From the NCBI RefSeq assembly GCF_900168125.1, contig NZ_FUZF01000015.1, forward strand, positions 62,001-126,000: a stretch of DNA of 64,000 nt, given 5' to 3'. The stretch's first letter is position 1, and each line of letters begins with the position of its first letter. A program made the translations under genes and the position numbers. Origin of the DNA: Sphingobacterium nematocida (GTDB lineage Bacteria > Bacteroidota > Bacteroidia > Sphingobacteriales > Sphingobacteriaceae). This document shows, piece by piece, positions 32,568-41,622 of this stretch. The notes beneath the pieces are model-generated. The model searched no databases. It worked only from the letters and a program-made list of their open reading frames with translations, and was not told the DNA's origin.

Positions 32568-33374
32568 TACCGATTATACGGATACTCCTGTATCCAGTTA
32601 AATCTACGTTTCATCAGTTCAAACTCTTCAGGTTTCTGTTTGATCAGCTTAATCACTTCGGTACGATCATCAAACACTTTCTTCAAGAAAATATCACCGT
32701 TGTCGGCAACAGAATAATCAAATGTATAGTTGTTTAACGATATTTTCTTTTCTCCAGGATTGATTTTTGGTTCTATAGAAGATTTCTTATAGTACTTATC
32801 CCGAACTGAAGCATGCCCTTCATATTCAAAAACAATCGACATCCAATCTTGAGGTATGCTCTTGCGCTCCGTCTTATCATCGGCAATGAAAGGTCCAGGC
32901 TAGTCCCATAGGAGAGAACTCGCCCAAAGGCTGCATCAGTCTACCTAACCCCGGCGGCGGCATTTGTGAGTGTGTCAGTTTGATTACACCGTAGTTAATC
33001 AACATGAAGGCTATATAGTATCTCGTGATAGCTGTCAACCAATAATAGCAGGTATTGTAGCTTTTCCTATTTCTGTCCAAGACGGACCAAATAGCCGTTC
33101 CAAAAACAGCTACAAACAAAAAGACTGTGATAGAAACCCAATCGTATGAAGTATCTCCACTTCCATTGGTATAAATAGCATAATCGTATTGATAACTCAG
33201 AATGTTAGACGCAAACCAATGGCAGACTTGGCGTATAGGTGTCATAAGAAATTGGGTCAAATAACCCAAAAACGAAAAAGCTCCATTATTCTTAAACAGA
33301 ATAAATAATAGAATAAAAATAAAGGCAAAGCGAAAACCTATTTTAGCAGAAATGCTCCAAGGTTGATTGGTCAT
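32567..33374 (-). pseudogene. Decayed multi-TM (DoxX-like) membrane protein gene
   Basis: The first 165 codons (33374 to 32877) encode three to four membrane helices (FRFAFIFILLFILF, SITVFLFVAVFGTAIW, LTAITRYYIAFMLINYGVIKL) and stop abruptly after PMGLAWTFHCR. Overlapping that end in another frame, about 105 codons continue (DDKTERKSIPQDWMSIVFEY...FNWIQEYPYNR stop at 32567). The two halves look like the N- and C-termini of one approximately 400-aa membrane protein whose middle was lost, leaving a frameshifted junction near 32870. It is unlikely to be functional. Confidence 0.65.
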
Positions 33375-33475
33375 AGTTTATAATTGCTGATCTGACAGCA
33401 TAAATATAAACAAAAATCTGATCTGCTAAAGTGAAGACACCCTGTGGTTAAGGAGTTTTAACAATCTTTAATATT
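33375..33475. other. Short intergenic gap
   Basis: AT-rich spacer between the decayed gene and the NlpC/P60 gene; no clear hairpin or box. Confidence 0.4.
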
Positions 33476-34039
33476 TTAGCTCGTAGGTGTTCCACAACGC
33501 TTCAAGTATTTATAATACCATACGTCTTTAAGATTGGAGATAACGACTCCCTGTTTGGTCGAAACATGTACAAATTTTCCATTTTGCAGGTACACACCTA
33601 CGTGATCGATATCACGGCCACCAAAGGAGAAAAAAACTAAATCTCCCTCTTTGAGCTGATCGTCGTATTTTCGCTTAATATTTTGTGCCATATCCCTAGA
33701 GGTGCGTGGGAGATCTTTGCGATACACCTCATTATAGACCATCCCTACAAAAGCCGAACAGTCGATCCCGGAGCGCGTAAGTCCTCCCATACGATGTGGA
33801 CTTCCCATCCAATCATCAATAAAAGAATAAAGATCCGCATTCATATCCCGAGAATCTGTACCAAGTAACTCTGCATAATAGGCGGTAAGATTGCCCTTGT
33901 TCTTTGTAGTTGTGGAATTGTTATTCCCTGTTGTCGGCTTATGTCCATGGCCGTACAGTGTTTTCTTTTTGGCACCACAGGATGCAAAAATGAGAGGTAC
34001 GAGGAGCAGTAATAGAGATAAGTTTTTCGTTAGTGTCAT
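33476..34039 (-). CDS. NlpC/P60 family cell-wall peptidase lipoprotein
   Basis: 187 aa. The signal peptide and lipobox end LIFASC. After a Thr/Asn/Lys linker comes an NlpC/P60 domain: Cys in SGIDCSAFVGMVYNEVY, His in GRDIDHVGVYLQNGKFVHVST, the usual Cys-His-His order, and the region KEGDLVFFSF. Such enzymes cleave the gamma-D-Glu-diaminopimelate bond of peptidoglycan stems in the periplasm. It is divergent from the lipoprotein gene at 34226, with a 27-bp palindrome between them. Confidence 0.92.
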   Translation of the reverse strand: MTLTKNLSLLLLLVPLIFASCGAKKKTLYGHGHKPTTGNNNSTTTKNKGNLTAYYAELLGTDSRDMNADLYSFIDDWMGSPHRMGGLTRSGIDCSAFVGMVYNEVYRKDLPRTSRDMAQNIKRKYDDQLKEGDLVFFSFGGRDIDHVGVYLQNGKFVHVSTKQGVVISNLKDVWYYKYLKRCGTPTS

Positions 34040-34111
34040 AGTATATCCTCTTATTTATACGAATATAGTCGCTCACAATAATACTATAAAACAGATAGTT
34101 TTCCACATTTG

Positions 34112-34138
34112 TGATTTAAATAGGTCCTATTTAAATCA
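34112..34138. promoter_or_regulatory. 27-bp palindrome in a divergent promoter region
   Basis: TGATTTAAATAGG-T-CCTATTTAAATCA, 13 perfect pairs about one base. It lies between the starts of two divergent lipoprotein genes, 75 nt upstream of the plus-strand -7 box, and could be an operator. A transcribed hairpin is also possible. Confidence 0.45.
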
Positions 34139-34212
34139 TAAATCAGTCAAACCCCATATACAGCTCAATACAATTATATCAAATCCTTTTGTACAAACAC
34201 GCATAATTACAC

Positions 34213-34220
34213 TAAATTTG
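34213..34220 (+). promoter_or_regulatory. -7 box directly before the 299-aa lipoprotein gene
   Basis: TAAATTTG matches TAnnTTTG and ends 5 nt before the ATG at 34226, again implying a nearly leaderless mRNA. Confidence 0.5.
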
Positions 34221-34225
34221 TAAAC

Positions 34226-35125
34226 ATGAAAAACGCACTCAACCAGTGGTTATTAGTACCGCTCTGCATCCTATCGCTAGGCACTTATACCAGCTGTAAT
34301 AGCACTCCGCAGCAAAACAACAACAGTCCCCAGGTCAGAGACAGCATACCTCAGCAAACTATAGAAAGCGCAACAGACGATACGCTATCACATCGTGATA
34401 TTGGCTTTGGTCTATTCAATAATTTGCGTAATCAGATTATCTTAATCGATGATGAAGAGCGACCTACAGACGAAAAGAAACTCGAACATGCTTGGGTCAA
34501 TTCGCAATCCTATAGATTAGATTTTGCTAAAATCCAAAAAGAAGGAAATGCCTATAATGGAAGACAAACACCCGATAATTTTGACAATATCCCTGGTGCT
34601 GTTTTCAATCTAGCAGAAAAAGTAAAACCGGGCGAGGCATACGTCCTACTTTGCGATGCTATTTTTTTGAAAAACAGAAAGCCACTTACTCTCAACAACA
34701 CCTTTGTAGATGCTTCGGCCAGTAGCGTAACCTCCGAACTGAAAAAGGCATACGACAGATCGATAACCAACGCCAAACTCATTGCGACGACATCACAAAA
34801 GGACAGTATCTTCTTAGTGCAATTAGCTCCGATAGCAGATAGCCTGACTGTCGTACTCGTAACAAAAAGAAATACTACTTCAACATTGTTCACTCAAGAA
34901 TTTAAAGCCGAGTACAATGAGATGAGTACCTGGCGGGTGGATGATGGAGGTCAATTCCCTATGGAGGATTTTACTATACTAAATGCGTTTGAGCGCCATG
35001 GTAAAATAGAACTGGTTACCTCGTTCCCAGGGGCCGAAGGTGGCAACTTCTCATTCATAGTCCCCAACAGTCAAAATAAGTATCAGTACATTAAAGAAGC
35101 ATATGTATATTGGTCTCCATTGTAA
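34226..35125 (+). CDS. Hypothetical lipoprotein
   Basis: 299 aa with a signal peptide and lipobox-like LGTYTSC. A polar, Gln/Ser-rich stretch (20-50) precedes a globular mixed alpha/beta region (AWVNSQSYRLDFAKIQKEGNAYNGRQTPD, VFNLAEKVKPGEAYVLLCDAIFL, FPMEDFTILNAFERHGKIELVTSFPGAEGG). I do not recognise the family. Located in the cell envelope. It precedes the ECF sigma gene by 79 nt but has its own promoter box. Confidence 0.7.
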   Translation: MKNALNQWLLVPLCILSLGTYTSCNSTPQQNNNSPQVRDSIPQQTIESATDDTLSHRDIGFGLFNNLRNQIILIDDEERPTDEKKLEHAWVNSQSYRLDFAKIQKEGNAYNGRQTPDNFDNIPGAVFNLAEKVKPGEAYVLLCDAIFLKNRKPLTLNNTFVDASASSVTSELKKAYDRSITNAKLIATTSQKDSIFLVQLAPIADSLTVVLVTKRNTTSTLFTQEFKAEYNEMSTWRVDDGGQFPMEDFTILNAFERHGKIELVTSFPGAEGGNFSFIVPNSQNKYQYIKEAYVYWSPL

Positions 35126-35204
35126 TTGAGTTGGTTGCAAAGCCTATTTTTAACATTAAATAACTGATACTCTGAAAAAAAAGCACTAATTTGAGCGCAA
35201 TTTT

Positions 35205-35777
35205 ATGAAACTGTACAATCCGGCCTTTCCTCCTAACGAAGAAGACTCCGTCTTATTGAGACGGTATCTTCAGGCTAATGATATGGAAGCGCTAGGGACC
35301 TTGTACAGCAAACATGCCGAAATGGTATACTACGTATGTTTGCGCTACTTCAAAGAAGAGGAAAAAAGCAAAGACAGTGTGATGCAAATCTTTGAAGAAT
35401 TGATAACTAAAATTAAAAAACAGGATATCGAAAGTTTTCCTAAATGGCTATATGTCGTAAGCAAGAACTATTGCTTAATGGACCTACGATCAAAAAAAGG
35501 TAAACTAGAAATTTCGGTGGACGAATTTGTGGAATTTCCTACGAATATGCATCAGGAAGAAAGCTATCTTGAAAAAGAAGGAAAATTATCTTTATTGGAG
35601 CACTGCATAGAAAAGCTTCCAGAAAAGCAAAAGGTAACTGTAGACCTTTTTTTTATCAACGAGCATTGTTACAAAGAAGTAGCGGAAATAACAGGGTATA
35701 GCATGAATGAAGTGAAAAGCTACATTCAGAACGGGAAGAGAAATTTAAAAAACTGTATGGATAAAACCGATGCGTAA
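35205..35777 (+). CDS. ECF sigma factor
   Basis: 190 aa, the normal ECF size. Region 2 (ALGTLYSKHAEMVYYVCLRYFKEEEKSKDSVMQIFEELITKI, FPKWLYVVSKNYCLMDLRSKKG) and region 4 (IEKLPEKQKVTVDLFFINEHCYKEVAEITGYSMNEVKSYIQNGKRNLKN) are clear. Its 3' end overlaps the next gene by 8 nt, and that gene encodes a membrane protein with an anti-sigma-like N-terminus, so the two form a sigma/anti-sigma pair. It is distinct from the dCas12f-linked sigma in having a single region 4. Confidence 0.92.
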   Translation: MKLYNPAFPPNEEDSVLLRRYLQANDMEALGTLYSKHAEMVYYVCLRYFKEEEKSKDSVMQIFEELITKIKKQDIESFPKWLYVVSKNYCLMDLRSKKGKLEISVDEFVEFPTNMHQEESYLEKEGKLSLLEHCIEKLPEKQKVTVDLFFINEHCYKEVAEITGYSMNEVKSYIQNGKRNLKNCMDKTDA

Positions 35778-37089
35778 ACTCACTTTCGATATAGACCACC
35801 TACGCAAGTATATCAATGGCGAATTATCTGCACGAGAAATGCACGAAGTAGAACGTGCTGCTCATGAGGATGAGATGCTGACGGATATACTGATGGGAAT
35901 GGAAATAGAGAAAGAGCAAGGATCGAATTCTATACCACTGGACAGTATCCGCCAACAGATTAATCAGCGCACGCAACATCGAGGTATTAAGCGACCATTA
36001 TGGCACAATCGATACCTGCAGATTGCTGCATCGATCGTATTGTTAGCTACTGTAGGGATTTTGTTCTGGCACCAACAGGATAGCAGACCTACAACAGAGC
36101 AGGCCATCGCAAGTAAGTCTCCTGAATCAATAAGTGCCCCTACACAGGCAGACATTCTGGAAGCAACAGCACATGATAGTACTAATCATGTGTTGGCGCA
36201 TGCAACCCCTCAGCCCTCGACAACGCATCCGGAAAACACACAGAGTGAAGTACAAGCGTCTTCTGGAAATAGATCCCTCACTCCTCATGAAAAGCATATA
36301 TTAGCGTATACGCCGGTGGAAAAGAATGTGGAGCTTTCGCAAGATATAGCTGGAACCTTAAACTTAGGACATCCAAAACACGAGAGCGATGTGATTATTA
36401 TCAACACAGAAGCGACAGATAAATCAAACTTATTGGCTTCCAACTCTAGAAAGCAGCTTCAGTCTAAAGTCCCTGACGCTCGGGTAAGTGTTAACCCGAA
36501 TAATACGCCATCGGCAGCACAGATGAGAGCAAGGCTCAGTAATATGGGCTTAGATCCACAAACCAGCTTTATTTTGGGTCAGGTTATTGATCAACAATCT
36601 AGACAACCCCTTGCTGGAGCTGCTGTAAAAGATCTTCAAAACGACAACGTGGTAGTCACCGATGCAGAGGGGCGTTTTGCATACGCTGCAAATAGCAAAA
36701 AGAACTTGGAAATTAATGCTAATGGCTACAATGCAAGGGAAATTGCTGCTGAAAGTGGCGAACAAACTATCTTACTGTCCCCAAAAGAGACTAAACCAGA
36801 AGAAGTGAGTACCGGTAGCACTACCAAAATCACTAGGAGCACACCTTCCGTAGGTTGGGAGAAATACCTGGCTTACCTTCATGAAGAAATCGCAAAACAT
36901 ACCAGCTCGAACTATACCTTTAACCTCCAAATGGAATTGGATAAGAAAGGTACTCCGACTCGTATCTCTGTATTGAAGTCTTCTGACAAAACGTTAAATC
37001 CAAAAGTAATCTCTTTAGTAGAAAAGGGGCCATCCTGGAAAAGAGGAACCGATTGGAAAAATATTTATCTGCAAATAAAATCCTTATAA
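35770..37089 (+). CDS. Anti-sigma-like membrane protein with carboxypeptidase-regulatory domain
   Basis: 439 aa. Residues 1-55 form a cytoplasmic helical domain (DIDHLRKYINGELSAREMHEVERAAHEDE) like the sigma-binding part of anti-sigma factors. One membrane helix (YLQIAASIVLLATVGILFW, about 79-97) follows, then a polar periplasmic linker, a CarboxypepD_reg-like sandwich (ILGQVIDQQSRQPLAGAAVKDLQNDNVVVTDAEGRFAY, about 265-330), and a C-terminal domain (WEKYLAYLHEEI...LQMELDKKGTPTRISVL) resembling a TonB C-terminal fold. It overlaps the sigma gene by 8 nt. Probably senses an envelope signal and releases the sigma factor. Confidence 0.8.
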   Translation: MRKLTFDIDHLRKYINGELSAREMHEVERAAHEDEMLTDILMGMEIEKEQGSNSIPLDSIRQQINQRTQHRGIKRPLWHNRYLQIAASIVLLATVGILFWHQQDSRPTTEQAIASKSPESISAPTQADILEATAHDSTNHVLAHATPQPSTTHPENTQSEVQASSGNRSLTPHEKHILAYTPVEKNVELSQDIAGTLNLGHPKHESDVIIINTEATDKSNLLASNSRKQLQSKVPDARVSVNPNNTPSAAQMRARLSNMGLDPQTSFILGQVIDQQSRQPLAGAAVKDLQNDNVVVTDAEGRFAYAANSKKNLEINANGYNAREIAAESGEQTILLSPKETKPEEVSTGSTTKITRSTPSVGWEKYLAYLHEEIAKHTSSNYTFNLQMELDKKGTPTRISVLKSSDKTLNPKVISLVEKGPSWKRGTDWKNIYLQIKSL

Positions 37090-37102
37090 ATATTTCTCAG
37101 AA

Positions 37103-37151
37103 GTCATTTCGAACAAGAGATAACAAAATGAAATCTATCGTTCGAAATGAC
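37103..37151. repeat. Short GTCATTTCGAAC hairpin, minimal member of the dispersed family
   Basis: GTCATTTCGAAC...GTTCGAAATGAC with a 25-nt interior, located between two convergent genes. It has the ends of the longer dispersed elements without their interior and probably serves as terminator. Confidence 0.65.
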
Positions 37152-37160
37152 AATCGATTA

Positions 37161-38042
37161 TTATTGCTGAATCGTACTAAGTCGAATCGGTAAGGTGTAA
37201 GCAACCCGAACAGGAATTCCATTTTGGATACCAGGGCTCCATTTCTTCGCCCTTTTCAAAAGCTTTATTGCCTGATCGCCGGTACCATAGCCCAAATCTT
37301 TGACGACCTCAAAAGAACTCAATCCACCATCTTTCTCAACCACAAAAGACACTTGAATAACTCCGGCGGCCTCATTATCGACAGCTGCCGACGGAAATTG
37401 ATAATTTACAGCCACCCAATCCACAAATGCTTTCATTCCCCCCGGAGGCATAGGCATTATTTCTACCGACGTAAATGTACCATTCTCATCGCCTCCTCCC
37501 CCTGTCACATCTCCAATCGAACGACCGATGGAACCCCCATCTCGTTTTTCCTTACCAAACGTACCCTTAGGAATCAACGTCCCCCCTTTTTCACCCTTCA
37601 TAGAAATTGCCGCAATCATCTTTTTGGGTGCTAAGGTCTCCGATGTAGCGATCACATCTTCTTTGACCGATGCCCGGTCTGTGGGATTAATTTCCGTAAA
37701 TTTCACCAGATCGACAGCAGGCACATCCTGAGCTACTTGTTGCACATCTCCCTCTGTCTCTTTAGGCTTGACAATTTCCTCCTCTATTGGTAAGGAGTTA
37801 TCAATCTCCACCACCGTCAGACTCATCTCAGGCGTTGGCTGATTCGACGTAATTTTCGGTGTAGGCTCAATGAAAGATAGGCCACACAGAGCAGCAACAA
37901 TCAATACAACCCCGCCTAATGAAATCTGGATCGCTTTCTCTCCAAAAAGTCTTAACTGATAGGCTCCATAAGCTTTGTTCCGACCAACAAAAACGACATC
38001 CATCCATTCTTTGTTGAAAATAACTGACTTTGAAAATAGCAT
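37161..38042 (-). CDS. TonB-family energy transducer
   Basis: 293 aa. The cytoplasmic N-terminus (FNKEWMDVVFVGRNKAYGAYQLRLFGEKAI) with the M56/TonB-type KAYGAYxLR motif is followed by one membrane helix (LGGVVLIVAALCGLSFI), a proline/acidic linker, and a TonB C-terminal domain (AAGVIQVSFVVEKDGGLSSFEVVKDLGYGTGDQAIKLLKRAKKWSPGIQNGIPVRVAYTLPIRL). It links the proton-motive force to outer-membrane receptors. No exbB/exbD is adjacent. The C-terminal domain is close in sequence to that of the gene at 21459, so the two are paralogues. Confidence 0.88.
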   Translation of the reverse strand: MLFSKSVIFNKEWMDVVFVGRNKAYGAYQLRLFGEKAIQISLGGVVLIVAALCGLSFIEPTPKITSNQPTPEMSLTVVEIDNSLPIEEEIVKPKETEGDVQQVAQDVPAVDLVKFTEINPTDRASVKEDVIATSETLAPKKMIAAISMKGEKGGTLIPKGTFGKEKRDGGSIGRSIGDVTGGGGDENGTFTSVEIMPMPPGGMKAFVDWVAVNYQFPSAAVDNEAAGVIQVSFVVEKDGGLSSFEVVKDLGYGTGDQAIKLLKRAKKWSPGIQNGIPVRVAYTLPIRLSTIQQ

Positions 38043-38149
38043 AGCAATAAAATTAAAGGTTTATAACTCTGTTTAATGCTATGATGACCCGCTCTAGCTT
38101 TTTCCATAAAACTTTTTCCGAGGCTCTCTGTAATGGATAAATCCGTCAA

Positions 38150-38263
38150 TTATTGGACACGCGACATCAACTTGGTGTATACTTTAAGCAATAAAAGGGC
38201 TGCAAAAACTAGCCCTGCAATACCAGCTATAGCTACTAGCGGCTGATCAAAAAAATCCATCAT
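38150..38263 (-). CDS. Small 37-aa single-pass membrane protein
   Basis: A short minus-strand ORF upstream of the TonB gene: N-terminus MMDFFDQP, one hydrophobic helix (LVAIAGIAGLVFAALLLL), then a basic tail KVYTKLMSRVQ. This is a textbook small membrane protein (positive-inside tail, clean 18-residue helix). It lies on the same strand as the TonB gene, 107 nt upstream. No family is recognised, and a chance ORF is possible, but the composition is convincing. Confidence 0.5.
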   Translation of the reverse strand: MMDFFDQPLVAIAGIAGLVFAALLLLKVYTKLMSRVQ

Positions 38264-38344
38264 AATAATTAGATAAAGGTTAGCTAACACTAAGATAACA
38301 ATAATGTTGCAGGTATATCATATTTTTTATCATTTATTTTACTT

Positions 38345-38352
38345 TATATTTG
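38345..38352 (+). promoter_or_regulatory. -7 box directly before the HYC_CC_PP gene
   Basis: TATATTTG matches TAnnTTTG and overlaps the alternative TTG start at 38350, leaving 6 nt to the ATG at 38359. This decides the start. Confidence 0.55.
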
Positions 38353-38358
38353 CCAGTA

Positions 38359-38784
38359 ATGAAAAGATTTCTAGCCCTATTAATATGTATAATCTACACC
38401 ATAGTCTCTTTTGGAGGTTCAGTGTATATGCATAATTGTTGTGGAGGAACATCGATCAGTATCTACGAAAAAACAGGGCATGATGCATGCCCACTATGCA
38501 CAAAACACGAGGAGCAAAAATCCGACTCGGAGCACCATAATACATGCTCCGATGGTAAATGCAACGATGTAGAGATCAAAATAGATCAGCTAGCCAATAA
38601 GCTATTTTCTGGACACCCTCACTTTTCGGTACACTTTGCACCTTCTATCCTTACACGGCTTTGGATCAACTCCAAGCCATTAGCTGTGGAAATAGAAAAA
38701 GAAAAGCTACCACTGAAAAACAGTTTTGTCTATATAGACTCCTCTCCGCCCACCTTTCTATTGAATTGTATTTTTATAATTTAG
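38359..38784 (+). CDS. HYC_CC_PP family protein (metal-related)
   Basis: 141 aa from the ATG at 38359. The signal-like helix (FLALLICIIYTIVSFGGSVYMH) leads into the family motifs HNCCGG (YMHNCCGGTSISIY), the paired cysteines CPLC, and a Cys/His cluster (HHNTCSDGKCNDVEIKIDQLANKLF), ending with a PP-containing strand (DSSPPTFLLN). The family name reflects these motifs; members commonly sit next to TonB-dependent copper receptors, as here. Metal binding is likely, but the exact role is not known. Confidence 0.85.
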   Translation: MKRFLALLICIIYTIVSFGGSVYMHNCCGGTSISIYEKTGHDACPLCTKHEEQKSDSEHHNTCSDGKCNDVEIKIDQLANKLFSGHPHFSVHFAPSILTRLWINSKPLAVEIEKEKLPLKNSFVYIDSSPPTFLLNCIFII

Positions 38785-38952
38785 GATTGCCCCCCCTTAT
38801 TTAGTTTGAGTACCGAAAGCTGTATCTCAAATAACTACTTACATAACTGTGTCAAAGTAATATTTAGTCTATGCTAAGAATGTCTTTTTTAGGACAAAAA
38901 CAGCTGGAGTAAACATTTCATTAGAACCAATACAAGGTTTAATTAATTTTAT

Positions 38953-41622
38953 ATGCGTACAATATTTAAAATAACGTCTTTAATTATATTTATATTCATG
39001 ACGCAAGTCACCATTGCCCAAACAGATAGCACGACTACATTTGAAGTCCCTGGAAACTGCGGCATGTGTAAAAAACGGATCGAAACAGCAGCGAAAATAC
39101 AAGGTGTGGAATCTGCCGTTTGGGACCTAAATACACACAAAATAACTACCAAATACAATTCAAAGCAAGTGAATCTAAAACAGATTCAACAAGCTATAGC
39201 TAAAGCTGGTCACGATACACCTTTAATCAAAGCAGCGGATGACGTCTACGCTAAACTCCATGAATGTTGTCTGTATGAGCGATTAGGCGACGGTAAAGAA
39301 GAAAAACATGACCAGGAGGATCATAGTGGACATAATCACGATGACCACGCTGGGCATAATCATGATGACCATGCGGGACATAATCATGATAATAAAAAAG
39401 GAGGAACGAGAGCTGAACAAGAACACCATGACCACGATCATATCGTAACTGGCGTCGTGGTAAATGAAGATGGTAAAGCAGAAATGACCCCTATCGCTGG
39501 TGTTAATATTAAATGGTTAGAGGCGCCAGAAAAACAAACAACCAGTAATGACAACGGTGTATTCAAAATTAAACATGAAAAAGGGTATAAACATTTAGTT
39601 TTCTCTCATTCAGGAATGACTCCCGACACCGTAGAGGTTAAAGATTTACATGAAGTTTTGATAATCCACTCAAAAGATAATGTATTGTCTGAAGTAGTGG
39701 TATCACGCAGCAGAAAATCAACTTATATCAATAAGCTTGACCCAATGCGTAAAGAGATTTTAACGACAAAAGAACTTTTCAAAGCTGCTTGTTGTGATCT
39801 TAGTGAAAGTTTTTCGACAAATGCTTCCGTAGATGTAGTGAGTAATGACGCAGTAACAGGCAGTAAGCAGATACAGATGCTAGGACTTAGCGGTATCTAC
39901 ACACAACTTACAGTTGAAGGTTTGCCGGGACCTCGTGGTTTTGCTACTCCTTTAGGACTTAACAGCATCGCTGGAACCTGGATCAATTCCATTGAAATAT
40001 CTAAAGGAATCGGCTCTGTAGTAAATGGGTTTGAAAACATGGCCGGACAAATCAACGTAGAATTGAAAAAACCGCACGATTCAGACAAATTATTTTTCAA
40101 TGCCTATGCCAATAATATGGGACGTACAGACGTAAACTTAAACTTGGCTCAAAAACTCAATGACAAATGGTCTGTGGGATTCTTATTACACGATAACTTC
40201 ATGTACAATAAAAACATGAACTATAGCGACAATGGCTTTAGAGATGTTCCTGTAGGAAACCTATTTTCGGGCATTAATAGATGGCATTATGAAGATGGTA
40301 AGGGGGTAATTGCACAATTTGGTGTCAAATATCTAAAAGATGATCGCACGGGAGGGCAGACCGACTTTAACAAATCCACCGACAAAGGAACAACAAACCG
40401 CTATGGTCTAGGTTTTGACAATCAGCGCATTGAAGGTTTCGCTAAAATCGGATATGTATTTCCAGAAAACAGACTGAGAAGTATCGGCTTACAGTTGTCA
40501 GGATCAAACTATAAGCAAGATAGCTATTTCGGGCTTACCAACTATCTGAGTAAACAAAGTAGCGGATATGCTAATCTTATTTTTCAAGATGTAATAGGTT
40601 CGGTCGCTCATAAATATAAAGTCGGAGCATCGGTATCGTATGACGATTACAACGAAACGGTCAACACCTTCAATTTTAAAAGAAAAGAGGCTGTAACAGG
40701 AGCATTCGCAGAATATACGTACAGTCCTGCCGAAAACTTTGACGCTGTATTGGGATTACGCCAAGATTACAATTCTTTATATGGCTGGTTTACTACGCCT
40801 AGAGCTGTGGTACGATACGCTCCTACATCGACAACGACACTTCGTCTTAGCTCAGGAAGAGGTCAGCGTACCGCAAATATTTTCGCAGAAAATATGAGCA
40901 TCTTTGCTTCTAGCCGTACCATCGATTTTGCTTCTTTAGCAAATCAAAATAATGCTTATGGATTAAAACCCGAAGTATCGTGGAATACAGGTTTGACATT
41001 CGACCAAAACTTTCAATTGTTTGGAAGAGAGGCTGGCGTTTCGGTAGAATTGTTTCACAACAATTTCCAGGACCAAGTTGTTATCGATTTCGAAGACGCT
41101 AGGACTGTTTCCTTCTATAATTTGGATGGAAAATCATTCTCAAACAGTTTGCAAACAGAGCTACGTTTTATGCCGGCTCAGCACTTTGAAGCACGCTTTG
41201 CATACCGCCTATTGGACGTACAGACAGACTATGCAAATGGTCGCTTACAAAAGCCATTGACTGCAAAACATAGAGGCTTTATGAATCTAGCTTACAACCT
41301 ACACAGTGGCTGGTCATTTGACTATACATTAAATGTCGTTGGAGAAAAAAGAATGCCATCGACGGCAGCCAACCCTGTAGAATTTCAGTTAGCATCGCAC
41401 TCGAAAGGCTATGTAACGATGAATGCGCAGGTCAGCAAAACTTTAGGTAGAAACAAAAACTTTGATATCTATATCGGAGGAGAGAATCTTGGCAACTATT
41501 ACCAAAAAGATCCAATCCTTGGTTTTGACCAACCATTCGGACAATACTTTGACACCAATCTATTGTGGGGACCACTAACGGGTAGAATGTTCTACTCGGG
41601 GGTAAGGTACCATATCAAATAA
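38953..41622 (+). CDS. TonB-dependent receptor with HMA and His-rich domains, copper-linked
   Basis: 889 aa. Signal peptide (LIIFIFMTQVTIAQ); residues 25-95 are a heavy-metal-associated domain with the CxxC metal site (FEVPGNCGMCKKRIETAAKIQGVESAVWDL). It is followed by a His/Asp-rich run with repeated HDDHAGHN (about 115-155), a CarboxypepD_reg-like domain (VTGVVVNEDGKAEMTPIAGVNIKW), a plug (LFKAACCDLSESFSTNASVDV, LGLSGIYTQLTVEGLPG) and a beta barrel to the C-terminus (GVRYHIK). It is an outer-membrane importer, most likely for copper or another soft metal. Its partner is the HYC_CC_PP protein upstream. Confidence 0.92.
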   Translation: MRTIFKITSLIIFIFMTQVTIAQTDSTTTFEVPGNCGMCKKRIETAAKIQGVESAVWDLNTHKITTKYNSKQVNLKQIQQAIAKAGHDTPLIKAADDVYAKLHECCLYERLGDGKEEKHDQEDHSGHNHDDHAGHNHDDHAGHNHDNKKGGTRAEQEHHDHDHIVTGVVVNEDGKAEMTPIAGVNIKWLEAPEKQTTSNDNGVFKIKHEKGYKHLVFSHSGMTPDTVEVKDLHEVLIIHSKDNVLSEVVVSRSRKSTYINKLDPMRKEILTTKELFKAACCDLSESFSTNASVDVVSNDAVTGSKQIQMLGLSGIYTQLTVEGLPGPRGFATPLGLNSIAGTWINSIEISKGIGSVVNGFENMAGQINVELKKPHDSDKLFFNAYANNMGRTDVNLNLAQKLNDKWSVGFLLHDNFMYNKNMNYSDNGFRDVPVGNLFSGINRWHYEDGKGVIAQFGVKYLKDDRTGGQTDFNKSTDKGTTNRYGLGFDNQRIEGFAKIGYVFPENRLRSIGLQLSGSNYKQDSYFGLTNYLSKQSSGYANLIFQDVIGSVAHKYKVGASVSYDDYNETVNTFNFKRKEAVTGAFAEYTYSPAENFDAVLGLRQDYNSLYGWFTTPRAVVRYAPTSTTTLRLSSGRGQRTANIFAENMSIFASSRTIDFASLANQNNAYGLKPEVSWNTGLTFDQNFQLFGREAGVSVELFHNNFQDQVVIDFEDARTVSFYNLDGKSFSNSLQTELRFMPAQHFEARFAYRLLDVQTDYANGRLQKPLTAKHRGFMNLAYNLHSGWSFDYTLNVVGEKRMPSTAANPVEFQLASHSKGYVTMNAQVSKTLGRNKNFDIYIGGENLGNYYQKDPILGFDQPFGQYFDTNLLWGPLTGRMFYSGVRYHIK

